Positions 49,810 through 60,744 of a stretch of DNA of 64,000 nt are shown here, one piece after another (the first letter of the stretch is position 1; every line of letters begins with the position of its first letter). A program made the translations under genes and the position numbers. The notes under the pieces were generated by a model. It was given only the letters and a program-made list of their open reading frames with translations, was not told where the DNA came from and ran no database searches. The stretch covers positions 98,537,340 through 98,601,339 of the forward strand of contig OY740772.1 in the NCBI GenBank assembly GCA_963513935.1, given 5' to 3'. This DNA is from Aphrophora alni (Eukaryota > Arthropoda > Insecta > Hemiptera > Aphrophoridae).

Positions 49810-50370
49810 TAATCGCAATAAATTTCAACCCCTTATTTTGAATTTACTTTTCACGGCCTCAGAAAACAGAAAAAGTGATTTTCGACACGCCTCGTCATTG
49901 TACATAAGCACGATAGCGGCTACGAAAATTAGATAGGAACATGAAATTTGGTATAGGCGAAATGTACTTGTATAAAACTTTAATAAAATTTAGAACTGAT
50001 AAATAACAAAATGACGGAAATTTTAAACAGTTCATATGTGTTATTGGACTTAGAACAGACAAAATTAGTTACCAATTTGAAGCTTTTAATTCTGCATGTA
50101 ATAATACTAACATCACCCTAATAGTAAAGTTATTGTCAAAAATGTAATTTCGAAGACTGAGCTCCCAAGAAAATGTCAACGACACGAGCGAAGCGAGTGG
50201 AGGCTTCTTTACATAAGTACAACTACGGGATGCCCTCTAGTGTCGAGACACGAGCTTAGCGAGTCTTGATCTAGCAATATAATTTAACATTTCTTACAAC
50301 GCCCTAGAAACCAATTGTTGGCTATTACATTGTATGTTTGAGCTGGGTAAGTATCATGATGGTCGTTTTG
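49810..50370 (+). repeat. Dispersed repeat family B, copy 5
   Basis: Shows GGTAATCGCAATAAATTTCA, TTTTCGACACGCCTCGTC, AAGCACGATAGCGGCTAC, CGACACGAGCGAAGCGAGTG and GGGTAAGTATCATGATGG. Confidence 0.8.
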
Positions 50371-50384
50371 AAGTTGGGTTACAA

Positions 50385-50790
<406 letters not shown>

Positions 50791-51089
50791 AAAACTACGG
50801 ACAAACTTTAGGAATTATTCTTTAATTTATAACACACAAAGAACTAAGAAAAACACAGTTTTGGAGGAGATTCGTTCTGAAGTAAGTCTACCCTGGTTAC
50901 GTTACTCCTTCACAATCACAACCAGGGGAATCATTTATTAAGTCGCCAAAGGTTACAAGTGACTTTGATTTATATTTATGAAGAACGGTCACGATATTTA
51001 CGAAGTGAAATAAATATTTAGGTTGTTAGACGTGAGTATTTTCCACGCTACGTATCCTGGTATTTCAGATAATTGATTTGTGATTTTAT

Positions 51090-51465
51090 TTATCCAGTAT
51101 ACGAAGTATAGAGTAAGTTTGGTAAGAGAAACAATTTTGTCGTTGTGTCGTCTGTACGATAGTGGCCACATAAATAAAGGTAGGAACATGAAATATTGTG
51201 CAGGGACCTTATACAACCCTATTGAAAATTTATATAGTTTGAATTTTTAATGACAATATAGCAGTTTTTTTTTTTAAGTTGTTATCCAATATTATTCAAC
51301 TTATAACACTCTAAGTTAGATAAAAATGAGGAGATTTCAATTCTGCACCTAAATGTTAATTTCTACGTTGACCTTCTAAGGAAATTTGATATTCGTATAG
51401 ATACGAGATCTATGAGGGCGAGTTACCGACACGAGCGTAGCGAGTGAAGGCTATTTACTAGATGG
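51090..51465 (+). repeat. Dispersed repeat family B, copy 6 (internally deleted)
   Basis: Begins CCAGTATACGAAGTATAGAG and contains GATAGTGGCCACATAAATAA and CGACACGAGCGTAGCGAGTG. The AT-rich island starts just after its GCTATTTAC end. Confidence 0.75.
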
Positions 51466-53340
51466 TTAATTACCAACTCTAGAACATTTTGTCCTTCCTT
51501 ATTTGTTTATCAATTCTTTCAAGAAAATAATTTCTTTTTTGATATTTTAACAATTTCTCAATAAGCTAATAAAATTTTAAAACACTTAATATTTTTACCA
51601 AATAATTCAATAAATTTATTCCATAAATAATTTTGAAACAAACCTCTTAGGTAAAAACGTTTAAAAATCTTCTAATTCAACAGAAATATATTTACGGAAT
51701 TTAGTGTTTATATTTTCGAAATATTAAAAATAAGGTTTTCCTATTTCTAAATACATTATATTTTTTAATTCTTTAATTACAAATTTTCCAAATACGATTA
51801 ATTTCTAAGGAAATTTTAATATATATAAAGAAGAAATTAAAGCATACAAATATTTAACGTTAAATTGAATGGAGTATGCAGTTATGCAGAAAATGTTTAA
51901 TAATTTAATCTGATTACGAAACCATTTTGCGATAACATTATGGTTTTTATAATTATAGATTTTATGGATTGTAAAGGAGAATTAAAAATAGTTTTGTAGG
52001 TATAGATTTTCTTATTTTAATTTATCCAGACATTGAGTAAAAAAAATAATTTAATCCGTACTTATTAATTTCTAAAATAAGAACTGTAAAATTGAGTAAA
52101 AGAAATTAATACCACTTAAAATTATAAAAAAATATAATAACATTGAAGTCGTTAGTCCTTATAAAATAGAAATTTAGCACTTATATTCATTTTTACAATT
52201 CGTAAAAATATTAATATAGAGAGGCTATGATTATTTAAAACTATAAATATAATTCCATTTGTTTCTAGAAAAAAAGGATAAATATTACAAGCAAACTATC
52301 TCCTTCTAAAATTAAAGAAATAACACCGTTAATTTTGGTTGATTTAAAATCAGCCAGAAAAATAGAATAAGAATTAAAAACTATAGAAATGAAATAACGG
52401 AAATGGAAATATATATTTTTTTAAACAAGATCTATATACAAAAGTTATGTAAATTTTTATTAGAAAAGGTTCAAAGATGAATTAGTAAATCACTTTACAA
52501 AACAGTGGAACGATCTTCAAACGACAGGTTCCTATAAGATGGTCAGATTTGATGTAAATGATAAGAATACATTTATATATGTTGCTGTTTTATCAGAAAA
52601 AGATGTTGTTAAGTATGTTGATTGGGTTATAGGTTATTATACAAATAAATTTATAGAACTTAAGAAGGATAGATAATTTACTTCTAAAAGATAAAACTTT
52701 TATGGAAATAAAGGCAAATGGAATGACCAGTTTTAAAAGACATACATTTCCAAAAATACAAAATGTTGGATACGATTTAAAATAAAGAAAGTGTAATATT
52801 TGCCGAGCGAGATAAACAATCGGCGATATGGTTTTATTAAAAAATGCAGCCAATAATTGATCAAATTAATAGGTTGTAAAAGAATGGAAGATTTAGAGGA
52901 CAGGTTGAGTTAATTATTTACAATTTGTCTACATTTAATAGAGGTATAGTTTTAAATTTAAAAATATTTCTGAATGTTATTGTTCTAATTTTTGGTTAGG
53001 AAAAGAAATAAACGACAGAATATTTAAATTTTAGGATTAAAAATTAATTTCGATAAAATTAAAATAACACCAAATAGGAATAAGGAATGTTTTCTATTGT
53101 ATTATTAACTGCCTCAATTTGGAATTTCTCTGGAATTATTATATTGTTTTCTTTACAGAGATCTAACATCATTTATGGTTCACAACTATTTTTATAAAAT
53201 GAAAATATAATTTTCCATAAATAGAAATACTGGACAAATACGAAATATTCCTCTACTCAGCAATAAAATTCCTCAATAACGTGAAAAATTGACATTTAAT
53301 CTCGTTAATATCTGTCTTAAAACCACGCTTTGCAATAGTT
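51466..53340 (+). pseudogene. AT-rich island of decayed coding-like sequence, unidentified
   Basis: About 1.9 kb, visibly AT-richer than its flanks and free of families A, B and D. On the plus strand, successive open stretches with protein-like composition follow one another in different frames. The best is 52464-52676 (70 codons; e.g. DELVNHFTKQWNDLQTTGSY). A second is in another frame to 52785 (DKTFMEIKANGMTSFKRHTF). A third is at 52880-52999 (NGRFRGQVELIIYNLSTFNR). Others are near 51481-51560 and 53030-53210. The minus strand gives mostly hydrophobic antisense frames, so plus is the likelier coding sense. Stops and frame changes show it is dead. I recognise no domain. An AT-rich insect endosymbiont or DNA virus, or an old TE, are all possible sources. 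Confidence 0.4.
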
Positions 53341-53400
53341 AAAGAGTGAAATTAAAATTCTTAGAACTATTATATAGAAGCCTATATTTTTATGTTTCAG

Positions 53401-53443
53401 GATCGCAGTTCGGAGAGAGTGTATCCGAATCTTATCTTTCTGG
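53401..53443 (+). other. Candidate 43-nt internal exon (splice-site based)
   Basis: The acceptor TTTTTATGTTTCAG is followed by 43 nt and then GTAAGCATG. All three frames are open. It leaves one base over in frame 1, which is phase-compatible with a possible acceptor (TATCCAG) ending at 53819, just before the ORF at 53794-54006. No homology recognised. Confidence 0.25.
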
Positions 53444-53793
53444 GTAAGCATGCATTACTTTATTTATGTTTAAGAACATGTAAACAACTGACTTATTAAT
53501 TGATTGATCTGAGCTTCCAAAGAAATAAATCTAGAGCTGTTTTACTTACTAAACGAATATTTTCTAAAGAGTAATAAGACTAATTGTATAGGACTGTTTG
53601 TCAACTTAACTGCAAAACCATTTTATCTCCTTCAAAATAGTACCTATTTGAATCAACTTACGGGGTTCTCATTAACTGAACAAATGTCTTCAGATATCAA
53701 CGTCTTCAGTTGGCCTGTCTAATATTTTAGATGTCATGAACGTCATTTAACATATCATACACATAATTACATATCGTAATACATGCAATGTAA

Positions 53794-54006
53794 CGAATCT
53801 GGTATCCAGGGAAGGAAGATTGTCTTTTCCCAGTTCTGAGGGCTCATCACGGCCATGCGAGTTTTTGGGCTGAATACGTCGCTGACAAGGCGGGGATGGT
53901 AATGAGTGAGGAAGAGGTGATGATTTTTCCAGAGGTTAAAACACGCCTAAGCGGCAAATCGAGATACTTTGACCACACGCTGATGCAGCAGGTCGAGCTA
54001 ATCTGA
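53794..54006 (+). other. Coding-like ORF that gave rise to the 34-bp minisatellite
   Basis: Seventy codons are open from just after a TAA at 53791 to TGA at 54004, in GC-richer DNA than average. The composition is protein-like: KEDCLFPVLRAHHGHASFWA, then EYVADKAGMVMSEEEVMIFP. The first ATG is at 53896. The last part (FDHTLMQQVEL, 53967-54000) is the first unit of the tandem array, where a 34-bp period breaks the frame. It could be a terminal exon, a pseudogene exon or a TE ORF fragment. No family recognised. Confidence 0.3.
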
Positions 54007-54585
54007 CCACTTGCTGTTCAGTAGGTCGAGTTACTATGACAACACGCTGATTCAGTAGGTCGAGTTACTCTGATCTCACGCTGATGCAGCAGGTCGAGTT
54101 ACTCTGACCACACGATGATGCAGCAGGTCGAGCTACTCTGACAACACGCTGATTCAGCAAGTCGAGTTAATCTGATCTCACGCTGATGCAGCAGGTCGAG
54201 TTACTCTGACCACACGCTGATGCAGCAGGTCGAGCTACTCTGACAACACGCTGATGCAGCCGGTCGAGTTACTCTGATCTCACGCTGATGCAGCAGGTCG
54301 TGTTACTCTGACCACACGCTGATGCAGCAGGTCGAGCTACTCTGACAACACGCTGATTCATCAAGTCGAGTTACTCTGATCTCACGCTGATGAAGCAGGT
54401 CGAGTTACTCTGATCTCACACTGATGCAGAAGGTCGAGCTACTCTGACAAGACGCTGATTCAGCAGGTCGAGCTACTCTGACAACACGCTGATGCAGCAG
54501 GTCGAGTTACTCTGACCACACGCTGATTCAGCAAGTCGAGTTACTCTGATCTCACGCTAATGCAGCAGGTCGAGTTACTCTGATG
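53967..54585. repeat. 34-bp minisatellite, ~18 copies, 102-bp trimer periodicity
   Basis: The unit is CTCTGA-nnnnn-ACGCTGATGCAG followed by CAGGTCGAG(T/C)TA. Units fall into three classes by the variable bases: GACCAC, GACAAC and GATCTC. These run in the repeating order GACAAC-GATCTC-GACCAC for about four rounds in the left two-thirds. The array is GC-richer than the window. Confidence 0.95.
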
Positions 54586-54870
54586 TGATGGACTCTTTCA
54601 GCAATCCTCTGTAACTTCATTTAATCTTGCACAGAGGCCTGGTGGAGTTTCTGAGTGGGCAGCGAAGCGATTTGGTCTTAATATGGGCATTTATAGAATT
54701 ATTATCGACCGATTAGAGGCTTCCAAATGGGTTTGTCACTTACCTTCACCCATCCTGACATTTCCCCAATTCAGAGGAAATCTCCTTCCCTCCTTCCTAT
54801 GGCCCATGTGACTTTTCTTATCATTTAGAAATTATATGAAACGTTTTGATGTCGCAATCCTACATGACTG
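54586..54870. other. Right flank of minisatellite, GC-richer unique DNA
   Basis: Unique-looking sequence with no recognised ORF or repeat. Confidence 0.35.
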
Positions 54871-54877
54871 GAAGAGC

Positions 54878-54992
54878 CACGTGACAAAGAAGGTGCAAAA
54901 GGTGGGGAAAGTCACGTGACTAAATGAAAATTTCTGATTGGTGTAGAACAACGCCATAAAAACCCTTGTTGAGCTCAAATCCGTCCCAGTTT
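54878..54992 (+). promoter_or_regulatory. Promoter-like cluster: two CACGTG E-boxes, inverted CCAAT, TATA-like, Inr-like
   Basis: CACGTG at 54878-54883 and within GTCACGTGAC at 54911-54920; ATTGG (inverted CCAAT) at 54937-54941; CATAAAAA at 54955-54962; CCCAGT at 54985-54990, about 31 nt after the TATA-like box. Spacing and order fit a plus-strand core promoter. The first downstream ATG (55066, context GAACAATGG) opens only 22 codons, so any transcript is unidentified. Confidence 0.3.
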
Positions 54993-55134
54993 TTTCTATA
55001 TTGTCGCTTCTAGTGGTGTAAACTTTAAACTCTATTGTTTCCGATTCTATTTGATAAAAAGAACAATGGCTATAAACAATAGTGAAGATTTGCTTCTCTA
55101 CAGCTTATCTTGTAATGGAAACAGTTTTAACTGA

Positions 55135-55650
55135 ATGTCCTTTTTTTTCAAGGATTAATTAATACAAATGTCTTCTAAAGGAAACGCCTCAGGAAGTTAA
55201 ATATAACATTAATCCTTTTGAAAGCGTATCCTCATGGGGCGCTGTGGACGGAACAATGCGCGTAATTCAGTTAAGAGTCAATCTGTATTCAGGCTTCCCT
55301 ATAGCTAAGAATTAAATTTACATTCCAGCCGTTATAATAATGATATTTTATATTAACTTTGTACATTGGATATTTCAGAAAGCGCCTACGTATTTATTAT
55401 TGTAAAACTTTCTTAATTTAACAAAACCATTTGTTTTCTATTCCAACTTCATGATATACTTTGGGTTACTTTTGTTTTAACTTAACTTGGATTTTTAAAA
55501 CGGAAACATTTCCAATAAATCAAAAAGAAAACTAGTAAAATCTTTACAATTTTGTTACTTTTTCACATTGTATAACGGTCATGTGAGGAACATTTTTTCC
55601 CGTTGAAATATTCGTTTTGTGGTACGCTGTGCTAAAAAAAAAGTATTTAG
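55135..55650. other. Intergenic, AT-rich
   Basis: Left neighbour of the long inverted repeat. Nothing recognised. Confidence 0.4.
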
Positions 55651-55905
55651 AATAATTAGTGTTCTCTCTCATCAGCGTGTGTTCAACAGCCTAAACGATA
55701 AAACTGATTTTATTGAAATTTAATATATTCGCATATTTTTTGTCATTATCGCGAGGAAGTTTTGTGTTTTTTGTTTTTGTCGGAACTGGATTTTGGTTTA
55801 GACTGAGGATAGAGGTATTATCATTTAGTTATCAGAAGGTCTTCGAAAATATACGTGTTCAGTAGGAAATGACGTGGTAGAAGTTAGAAAGGAATTCGTC
55901 CCGAG

Positions 55906-56110
55906 GGGATCAGCCCTCAGACAACGAATGAGGTAGAGTGCCGTGATAACGTATCGGGATCAGTCGATAGACTACTCGGAGGTTGGAACGTTCGTCCTGG
56001 AGGAATCCGCCTTCACTCTACGAACAGGGAAGTCCGTGCTGCTGGGATCACCCAACAGACCACGAAGTTAACGCTAGTCCTGAAGGGATCAACCCCTCGG
56101 ACAACTGAAG
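55906..56110. repeat. Degenerate ~40-50-bp subterminal tandem repeats
   Basis: Four or five units with a GG-ATCA-CC...-CAGAC-ACGAA theme (GGGATCAGCCCTCAGACAAC; CGGGATCAGTCGATAGACTA; GGGATCACCCAACAGACCAC; GGGATCAACCCCTCGGACAA). Clearly GC-richer than its surroundings. Repeats of this kind next to inverted ends are often transposase-binding arrays; that role is inference. Confidence 0.55.
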
Positions 56111-56265
56111 GAAAAACAGCTAAGGAACAATAAAGAAAATGAGAGAGAGGAGAGTTGTAGGTGAATCTATAAAACAGAATATTTTGAAGTGAATGAGGCC
56201 CATATTTATAGGTCGTCTGGGGTTCCGCGCGCATGTCCCCACTCGGCACTGCCTTGGTCGGTCCA

Positions 56266-56268
<3 letters not shown>

Positions 56269-56354
<86 letters not shown>
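56269..56354. repeat. (TC)n microsatellite, ~43 units
   Basis: A pure TC tract. Three overlapping Ser-Leu frames across it are artefacts. Confidence 0.97.
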
Positions 56355-56357
<3 letters not shown>

Positions 56358-56559
56358 CCTCCCGTGTGTCATTTATTTACAAGTTCAGACATTACAAAAG
56401 AATACAACTACACTTACATATGCACAACAATTAAACGTAACAATGCAAAGCGTGTAGTTACAGTTTTCTCATTTGTTTTATAATCTATATTTGGGGGGTT
56501 GCTCCTATAAGATTAAAACTCAAAATTTAAAATTTCCTCAAAAAACGCTTGTTCCAGAG

Positions 56560-56561
<2 letters not shown>

Positions 56562-56613
<52 letters not shown>

Positions 56614-56627
56614 ACACACCACACACA
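56562..56627. repeat. (AC)n microsatellite
   Basis: About 25 AC units to 56611, then interrupted CCCACACACCACACACA. Confidence 0.97.
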
Positions 56628-56924
56628 ATGGATGTAGCTGTTATACAATAAATTGTAGTGAAATGTGTACCTTAATATCCAAATCAGTATGCCATTTCTG
56701 TTCAGGATGATAAGCAAAAACTGTATATTAATTAACGTTAACGGTTGTTGTTTCAAAATCGATTTAAATGAAATATAATTTAACCTTAGGACGAGTTTAT
56801 GGCGCAACCAATGCAAGTTTATGAACTATTTAAATATTATCTTTAAAAATTATCCTTTACTAATTATAGTTAACCTAATTATATGGTAAGTTAGGTAAAT
56901 GCAAAAAAAATGTCACGTTTCATG

Positions 56925-57700
56925 ACATCAAAAAGCCAAAAAAGAGTTTCGATGTGCCGTCCGTCGTTGTCTGTACACTGCCAGAAAATTTCAGAACATG
57001 AAATTTGTAGAAAAGGCAATAGTATACTTATTTGAAATTTTTAAAAAAACAAATTTCGGAACGAATACCTTTCTAACTTCTACCCCATCATTTCCTACTG
57101 AACACGTATATTTTCGAAGACCTTCTGATAACTAAATGATAGTGCCTCTATCCTCAGTCTAAACCAAAATCCAGTTCCGACAACAACAAAAAACAAAAAA
57201 ATCTTCCTCGCGATAATGACAAAAAATATGCGTATATATTAAATTTCAACAAAATCAGTTTTATCGTTTAGGCTGTTGAACACACGCTGATGAGAGAGAA
57301 CACTAATTATTCAAAAAACTTTTGAGTTGAAAAAGTCAAAATGGCGGCCATTTTAAACAATTTTTTGTCCATATCTCGTGTGACTTATACTAAATTATAT
57401 AGAAATTAATGTTACGAACCCCACCTCTTCACGATAACAAATAGTGAAATTATTGTTAAAAATGTAATTTCGAACCCTGGCCCTACAATGAAATGTAATA
57501 TTGGTATCTAGGGCCAAGTTTACAACATAAATGTAGCGAAATAACCAGAGTAACAATTTTTTTTTAACTTGACATAACCTAACCTAACCTAACCTACCAA
57601 TACAATTTAAGATTTCCTACAATGCTCAAAAACCAACTATTGGACATTACCTTTAGAGAATCTACTTGTATTACATTTTATGATAGGGCTAAGTACCATA
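56925..57700 (+). repeat. Dispersed repeat family B, copy 7, split by the inverted arm
   Basis: 56935-57053 carries GTGCCGTCCGTCGTTGTCTG and GAACATGAAATTTG. After the 57054-57311 arm the family resumes with ATGGCGGCCATTTTAAACAA, TAATTTCGAACCCTGG, and the 3' landmarks AAAACCAACTATTGGACATT and ATGATAGGGCTAAGTACCAT. Confidence 0.7.
57574..57597. repeat. Short interstitial (CCTAA)n, telomere-type
   Basis: AACCTAACCTAACCTAACCT: almost four CCTAA units, the insect telomeric motif (TTAGG)n. Too short to imply a former telomere. Confidence 0.7.
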
Positions 57701-57831
57701 ATAGGACCCATCAACCTGTGTTCTCGGTAATAATTAACAATACCCATGTGATAAAGTTATTGACCAGTTATTTTAATTATTGAATTTCTCAATTACTTAG
57801 AATGGAACACATAACCTATCAACTTTAGGTT

Positions 57832-58265
57832 ATGGCTATAGAAACTCTAACTTTGCTAACCACCTTTTGGACTCGGGTCATAGTTTTGATCCGAAATTAA
57901 ATGTTAAACTCTTACATATAGAACATAAAAGCAATAGATTAAATAATTTAGAATGTTTAGAAATAAATAGATCCATTTCACTTAGGCCTATTCTCAACTT
58001 AAATGAGCAAATTGTATTAAATTCGTCACCTCTTCTAAAACCCATCCGTAACATAGTTCATTAACCTTTATCTACCTGCCAGGTCATCCCTCTACCTTTC
58101 CCGATTTCTCTATTGTATTTCTATTTCCTGTTATCTTATGTTTAAATAGTTGTCTATACCTGTATATTATCAGTTGCCCGATGATGCCGCAAGGCGAAAC
58201 AATTGTAGCTCATTTATATTATTAAAATATTTGAAACTTTAAGCTTTTGCTTTATTTTATCCTTG
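57832..58265 (+). mobile_element. PLE fragment, endonuclease C-terminus plus 3' tail (type 1)
   Basis: Begins abruptly at YRNSNFANHLLDSGHSFDPK and continues LNVKLLHIEHKSNRLNNLEC to a stop near 58062. It is nearly identical in protein sequence to 24383-24156. The 3' UTR of about 110 bp leads to CCCGATGATGCCGCAAGGCG followed by AAACAATTGTAGCTC (58177-58212), ending in TTTATTTTATCC. The catalytic GIY-YIG core is missing, so the copy is 5'-truncated. Confidence 0.78.
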
Positions 58266-58999
58266 GACCTAACCTATCAGTTTATGTAGCTCAAAACTGT
58301 TGCACATTTTTAACTTCCACTAAGTATAAGTTGATGGCACTGTCTTAAAGTTAACATCTGAAAGTTTGTGTTCTCGTTACTCGACAGAATTCTAAAATAA
58401 ATAAGAAGTCTGCTTGAACTGAAGCAGCTAACAACTTTTGTTATACAAGATACACACAAGGCTCTCAAATACTAAATTCCCTTTATTGACCATCCTCAGG
58501 GATTTGAAATGCTCTCGCTTTTTACGTAGCTAGACTCTGTTTTAACTCGACTATTGGATATATCCTTTGTATGTTTCTTATGCAATTACGGTGAAACACT
58601 CCCAATCTTTGTGAAATTTAGGATTGAAGTTATTTACAAGTAGGCGGAATAATGTATGTGTAAGGTTTTTTATTTTATTATCCGCTTTAAAGTGACGGCA
58701 CACTCAAAACAGTTCAACATGGATCTAAGTGCTCCAAATAGGAATAAAAAACCAGTATTAAAAATGATATGAACTAACATAACACACCAATCACACAAAG
58801 AAATGTTTAAATTAAAAAAATAATAATAGTGTAAGAATAAATAGTTTTATTTTTACTTATACATCGTAAAAAAGAAGTATAAAATAGTCATTATATCTAA
58901 TATTTCTGTGGAGAGTATAACTCTCTCTTCATTGGAAGTGTACACAATCCGACTACTGTTTATGTTTTGTTTTTGTACATTGATGTATCCATACAAAGT
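58266..58999. other. Intergenic; a scrap related to the 30.5-kb repeat flank
   Basis: 58485-58640 resembles sequence next to family A copy 10 (CATCCTCAGGG; TATGCA-TTACGG-GAA; TGAAATTTA). No gene recognised. Confidence 0.4.
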
Positions 59000-59490
59000 A
59001 GAGAAAATCGGAGATAACAAAACTGTTTAACTTTGGCACCAAACTCACATCTCTACTAATAACAAATAGAGAAGATATTGTCAAAAATGTAATTTCGAAT
59101 CCTGATCTCACAAGAAAATATGATATTTGTTATTTACAAGATCCAACAGGGCCGCGACATCTGCACGAACGGAGCGAGTGAGACTCCTTTATATTAGTAC
59201 AGCGTCGAGTCCTGCTAAGGTTGAGACAGTGACACGAGCTACTTGAGTGGTTACTTTAATATAGCCACAACTACAAGTCCCGTCAGGGTGTAACCGGCGT
59301 CAAGTGATATACACAATTATAAGGTTGAAACCTTGGTTGCCACTGTATAACCCTATTAGTAAGAACCTTTGGTTTACAAATAGAGTTTAACATTTATTAC
59401 GACGCCAAAAAACATCTTTTGGAGAAATTTAGAGGATCTGCTTGTAGTACATTCATGGTGGAGCTGGTTAAATACCATGTTGGCTGCGAT
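59000..59490 (+). repeat. Dispersed repeat family B, copy 8
   Basis: Shows AAATGTAATTTCGAATCCTG, GCACGAACGGAGCGAGTGAG, GACGCCAAAAAACATCTTTT and GGTTAAATACCATGTTGGC. Confidence 0.7.
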
Positions 59491-60744
59491 CGACTCATTT
59501 TATTATTTGGTCAAGGAAGATTCTTGAAGGACAGTTTTAGAAAAAACTTCTAATTTGAACTTTTTGTATGACTACTTCACATTATTGTATTTAAGAGTCC
59601 CGATTTGAAATCGTACAGTAATTTTAATGGCAACCATTAAAGCGGAAAATTATATTTAAAAAATTACATTCATTTAGTGATATTATAATTAACAAATAAA
59701 ATTATATTATGCAGAATATAAGAATATTGAAAAGTTGAAGTAACATCTCATTTAGTTGTAATATTTGAAGAGGGGAAAATTTAAATTTATTAGTTCTATC
59801 GTAAAGAAGTCGAGTCCATTACAGATATGTATGTACACAGGGGATGAGAAACAAATAAACTGTTTGTAAGCCTCCAAATTAGCATCATTTTGTACGCTGT
59901 ACATTCTATACCAGAAGTATAAATTAGTTTTAAAGTGGAACTTTCATATACAAGTCACGGAAAGTATTGTTTGTAAATTGTATTGAGGAAGAAATCAGAT
60001 GATGACAGTTCGGCAGTTGGCAATCAGAAAGAGATAATGAAATTTGAAAGCCATTTTTGAAAAGTTTATATAAGCTTGCTTCTTTTGAGACATGAATTTT
60101 GAGCTCAGGGTAAATCGAATTTAAATAAAATCGAACTTTTAAAAGCATTCAGGGGCTTCCTTTGTTTTCCCCATTTTCCTCAATAGGTTTAACTGCGGTT
60201 ATACACACGCGTGCTGGTGATTAAACTTCATGTTTCACTAAAATTTGAACGAAGTTAGGATTTGAGAACTAACGTTTTTTATAGATTTTTTTACAGGTAA
60301 CTCGCGACCCGGCATTTTTGATGATATGGCGACCAATACGTTTTGTTTAGGTCATTAGATGTTATAATTATGTTCCTGCGATTAAGGGTCATCCCCAAAA
60401 CCATTTTATTGTTCTACAGTAAATTCAATACAGCGCGATAATTCATCAAGAATATTTAAACTCAATAAGTGTAACTATAAATATTTTCAACTGTAATCAT
60501 AATGTATTTTAAAATAAATATTTTATGTTGATTGGCAATCATATTGTAATAAGCTGAACTTATTGTTTTTAAGGTTATTATTACTTATGAGCTTGACTTG
60601 TGAGATAATATTAGATAGAACAAAACTCAAACACAAGATCTCACTAAAATTAAGTTTACTTAATCAAACGCTATTAAGTTGTCATCCTCAGTGATACACG
60701 CGTTACAACAACTAAACTACCACTGCGCCAACCTCCGTATTTAT
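59491..60744. other. Intergenic, nothing recognised
   Basis: AT-rich. A 72-codon minus frame (59930-60148) has no motif. Confidence 0.4.

Larger units (their letters stand above)
55651..57311. mobile_element. Long inverted repeat (arms ~255 bp), foldback-like
   Basis: The left arm 55651-55906 and right arm about 57054-57311 are inverted copies with few mismatches. They share, for example, TCTCATCAGCGTGTGTTCAA, CAGCCTAAACGATAAAACTG, GACTGAGGATAGAGG and ATACGTGTTCAGTAGGAAAT. The 1.15-kb centre holds degenerate subterminal repeats, a (TC)n and a (CA)n tract and no transposase. The right arm interrupts a family B copy, so it might be a separate insertion of the same element in the opposite orientation. 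Confidence 0.8.

Noticed and set aside
52593..52853. 86-aa hydrophobic minus-strand protein
   Set aside because: Antisense of better plus-strand coding-like stretches; hydrophobic bias is typical of antisense AT-rich frames.
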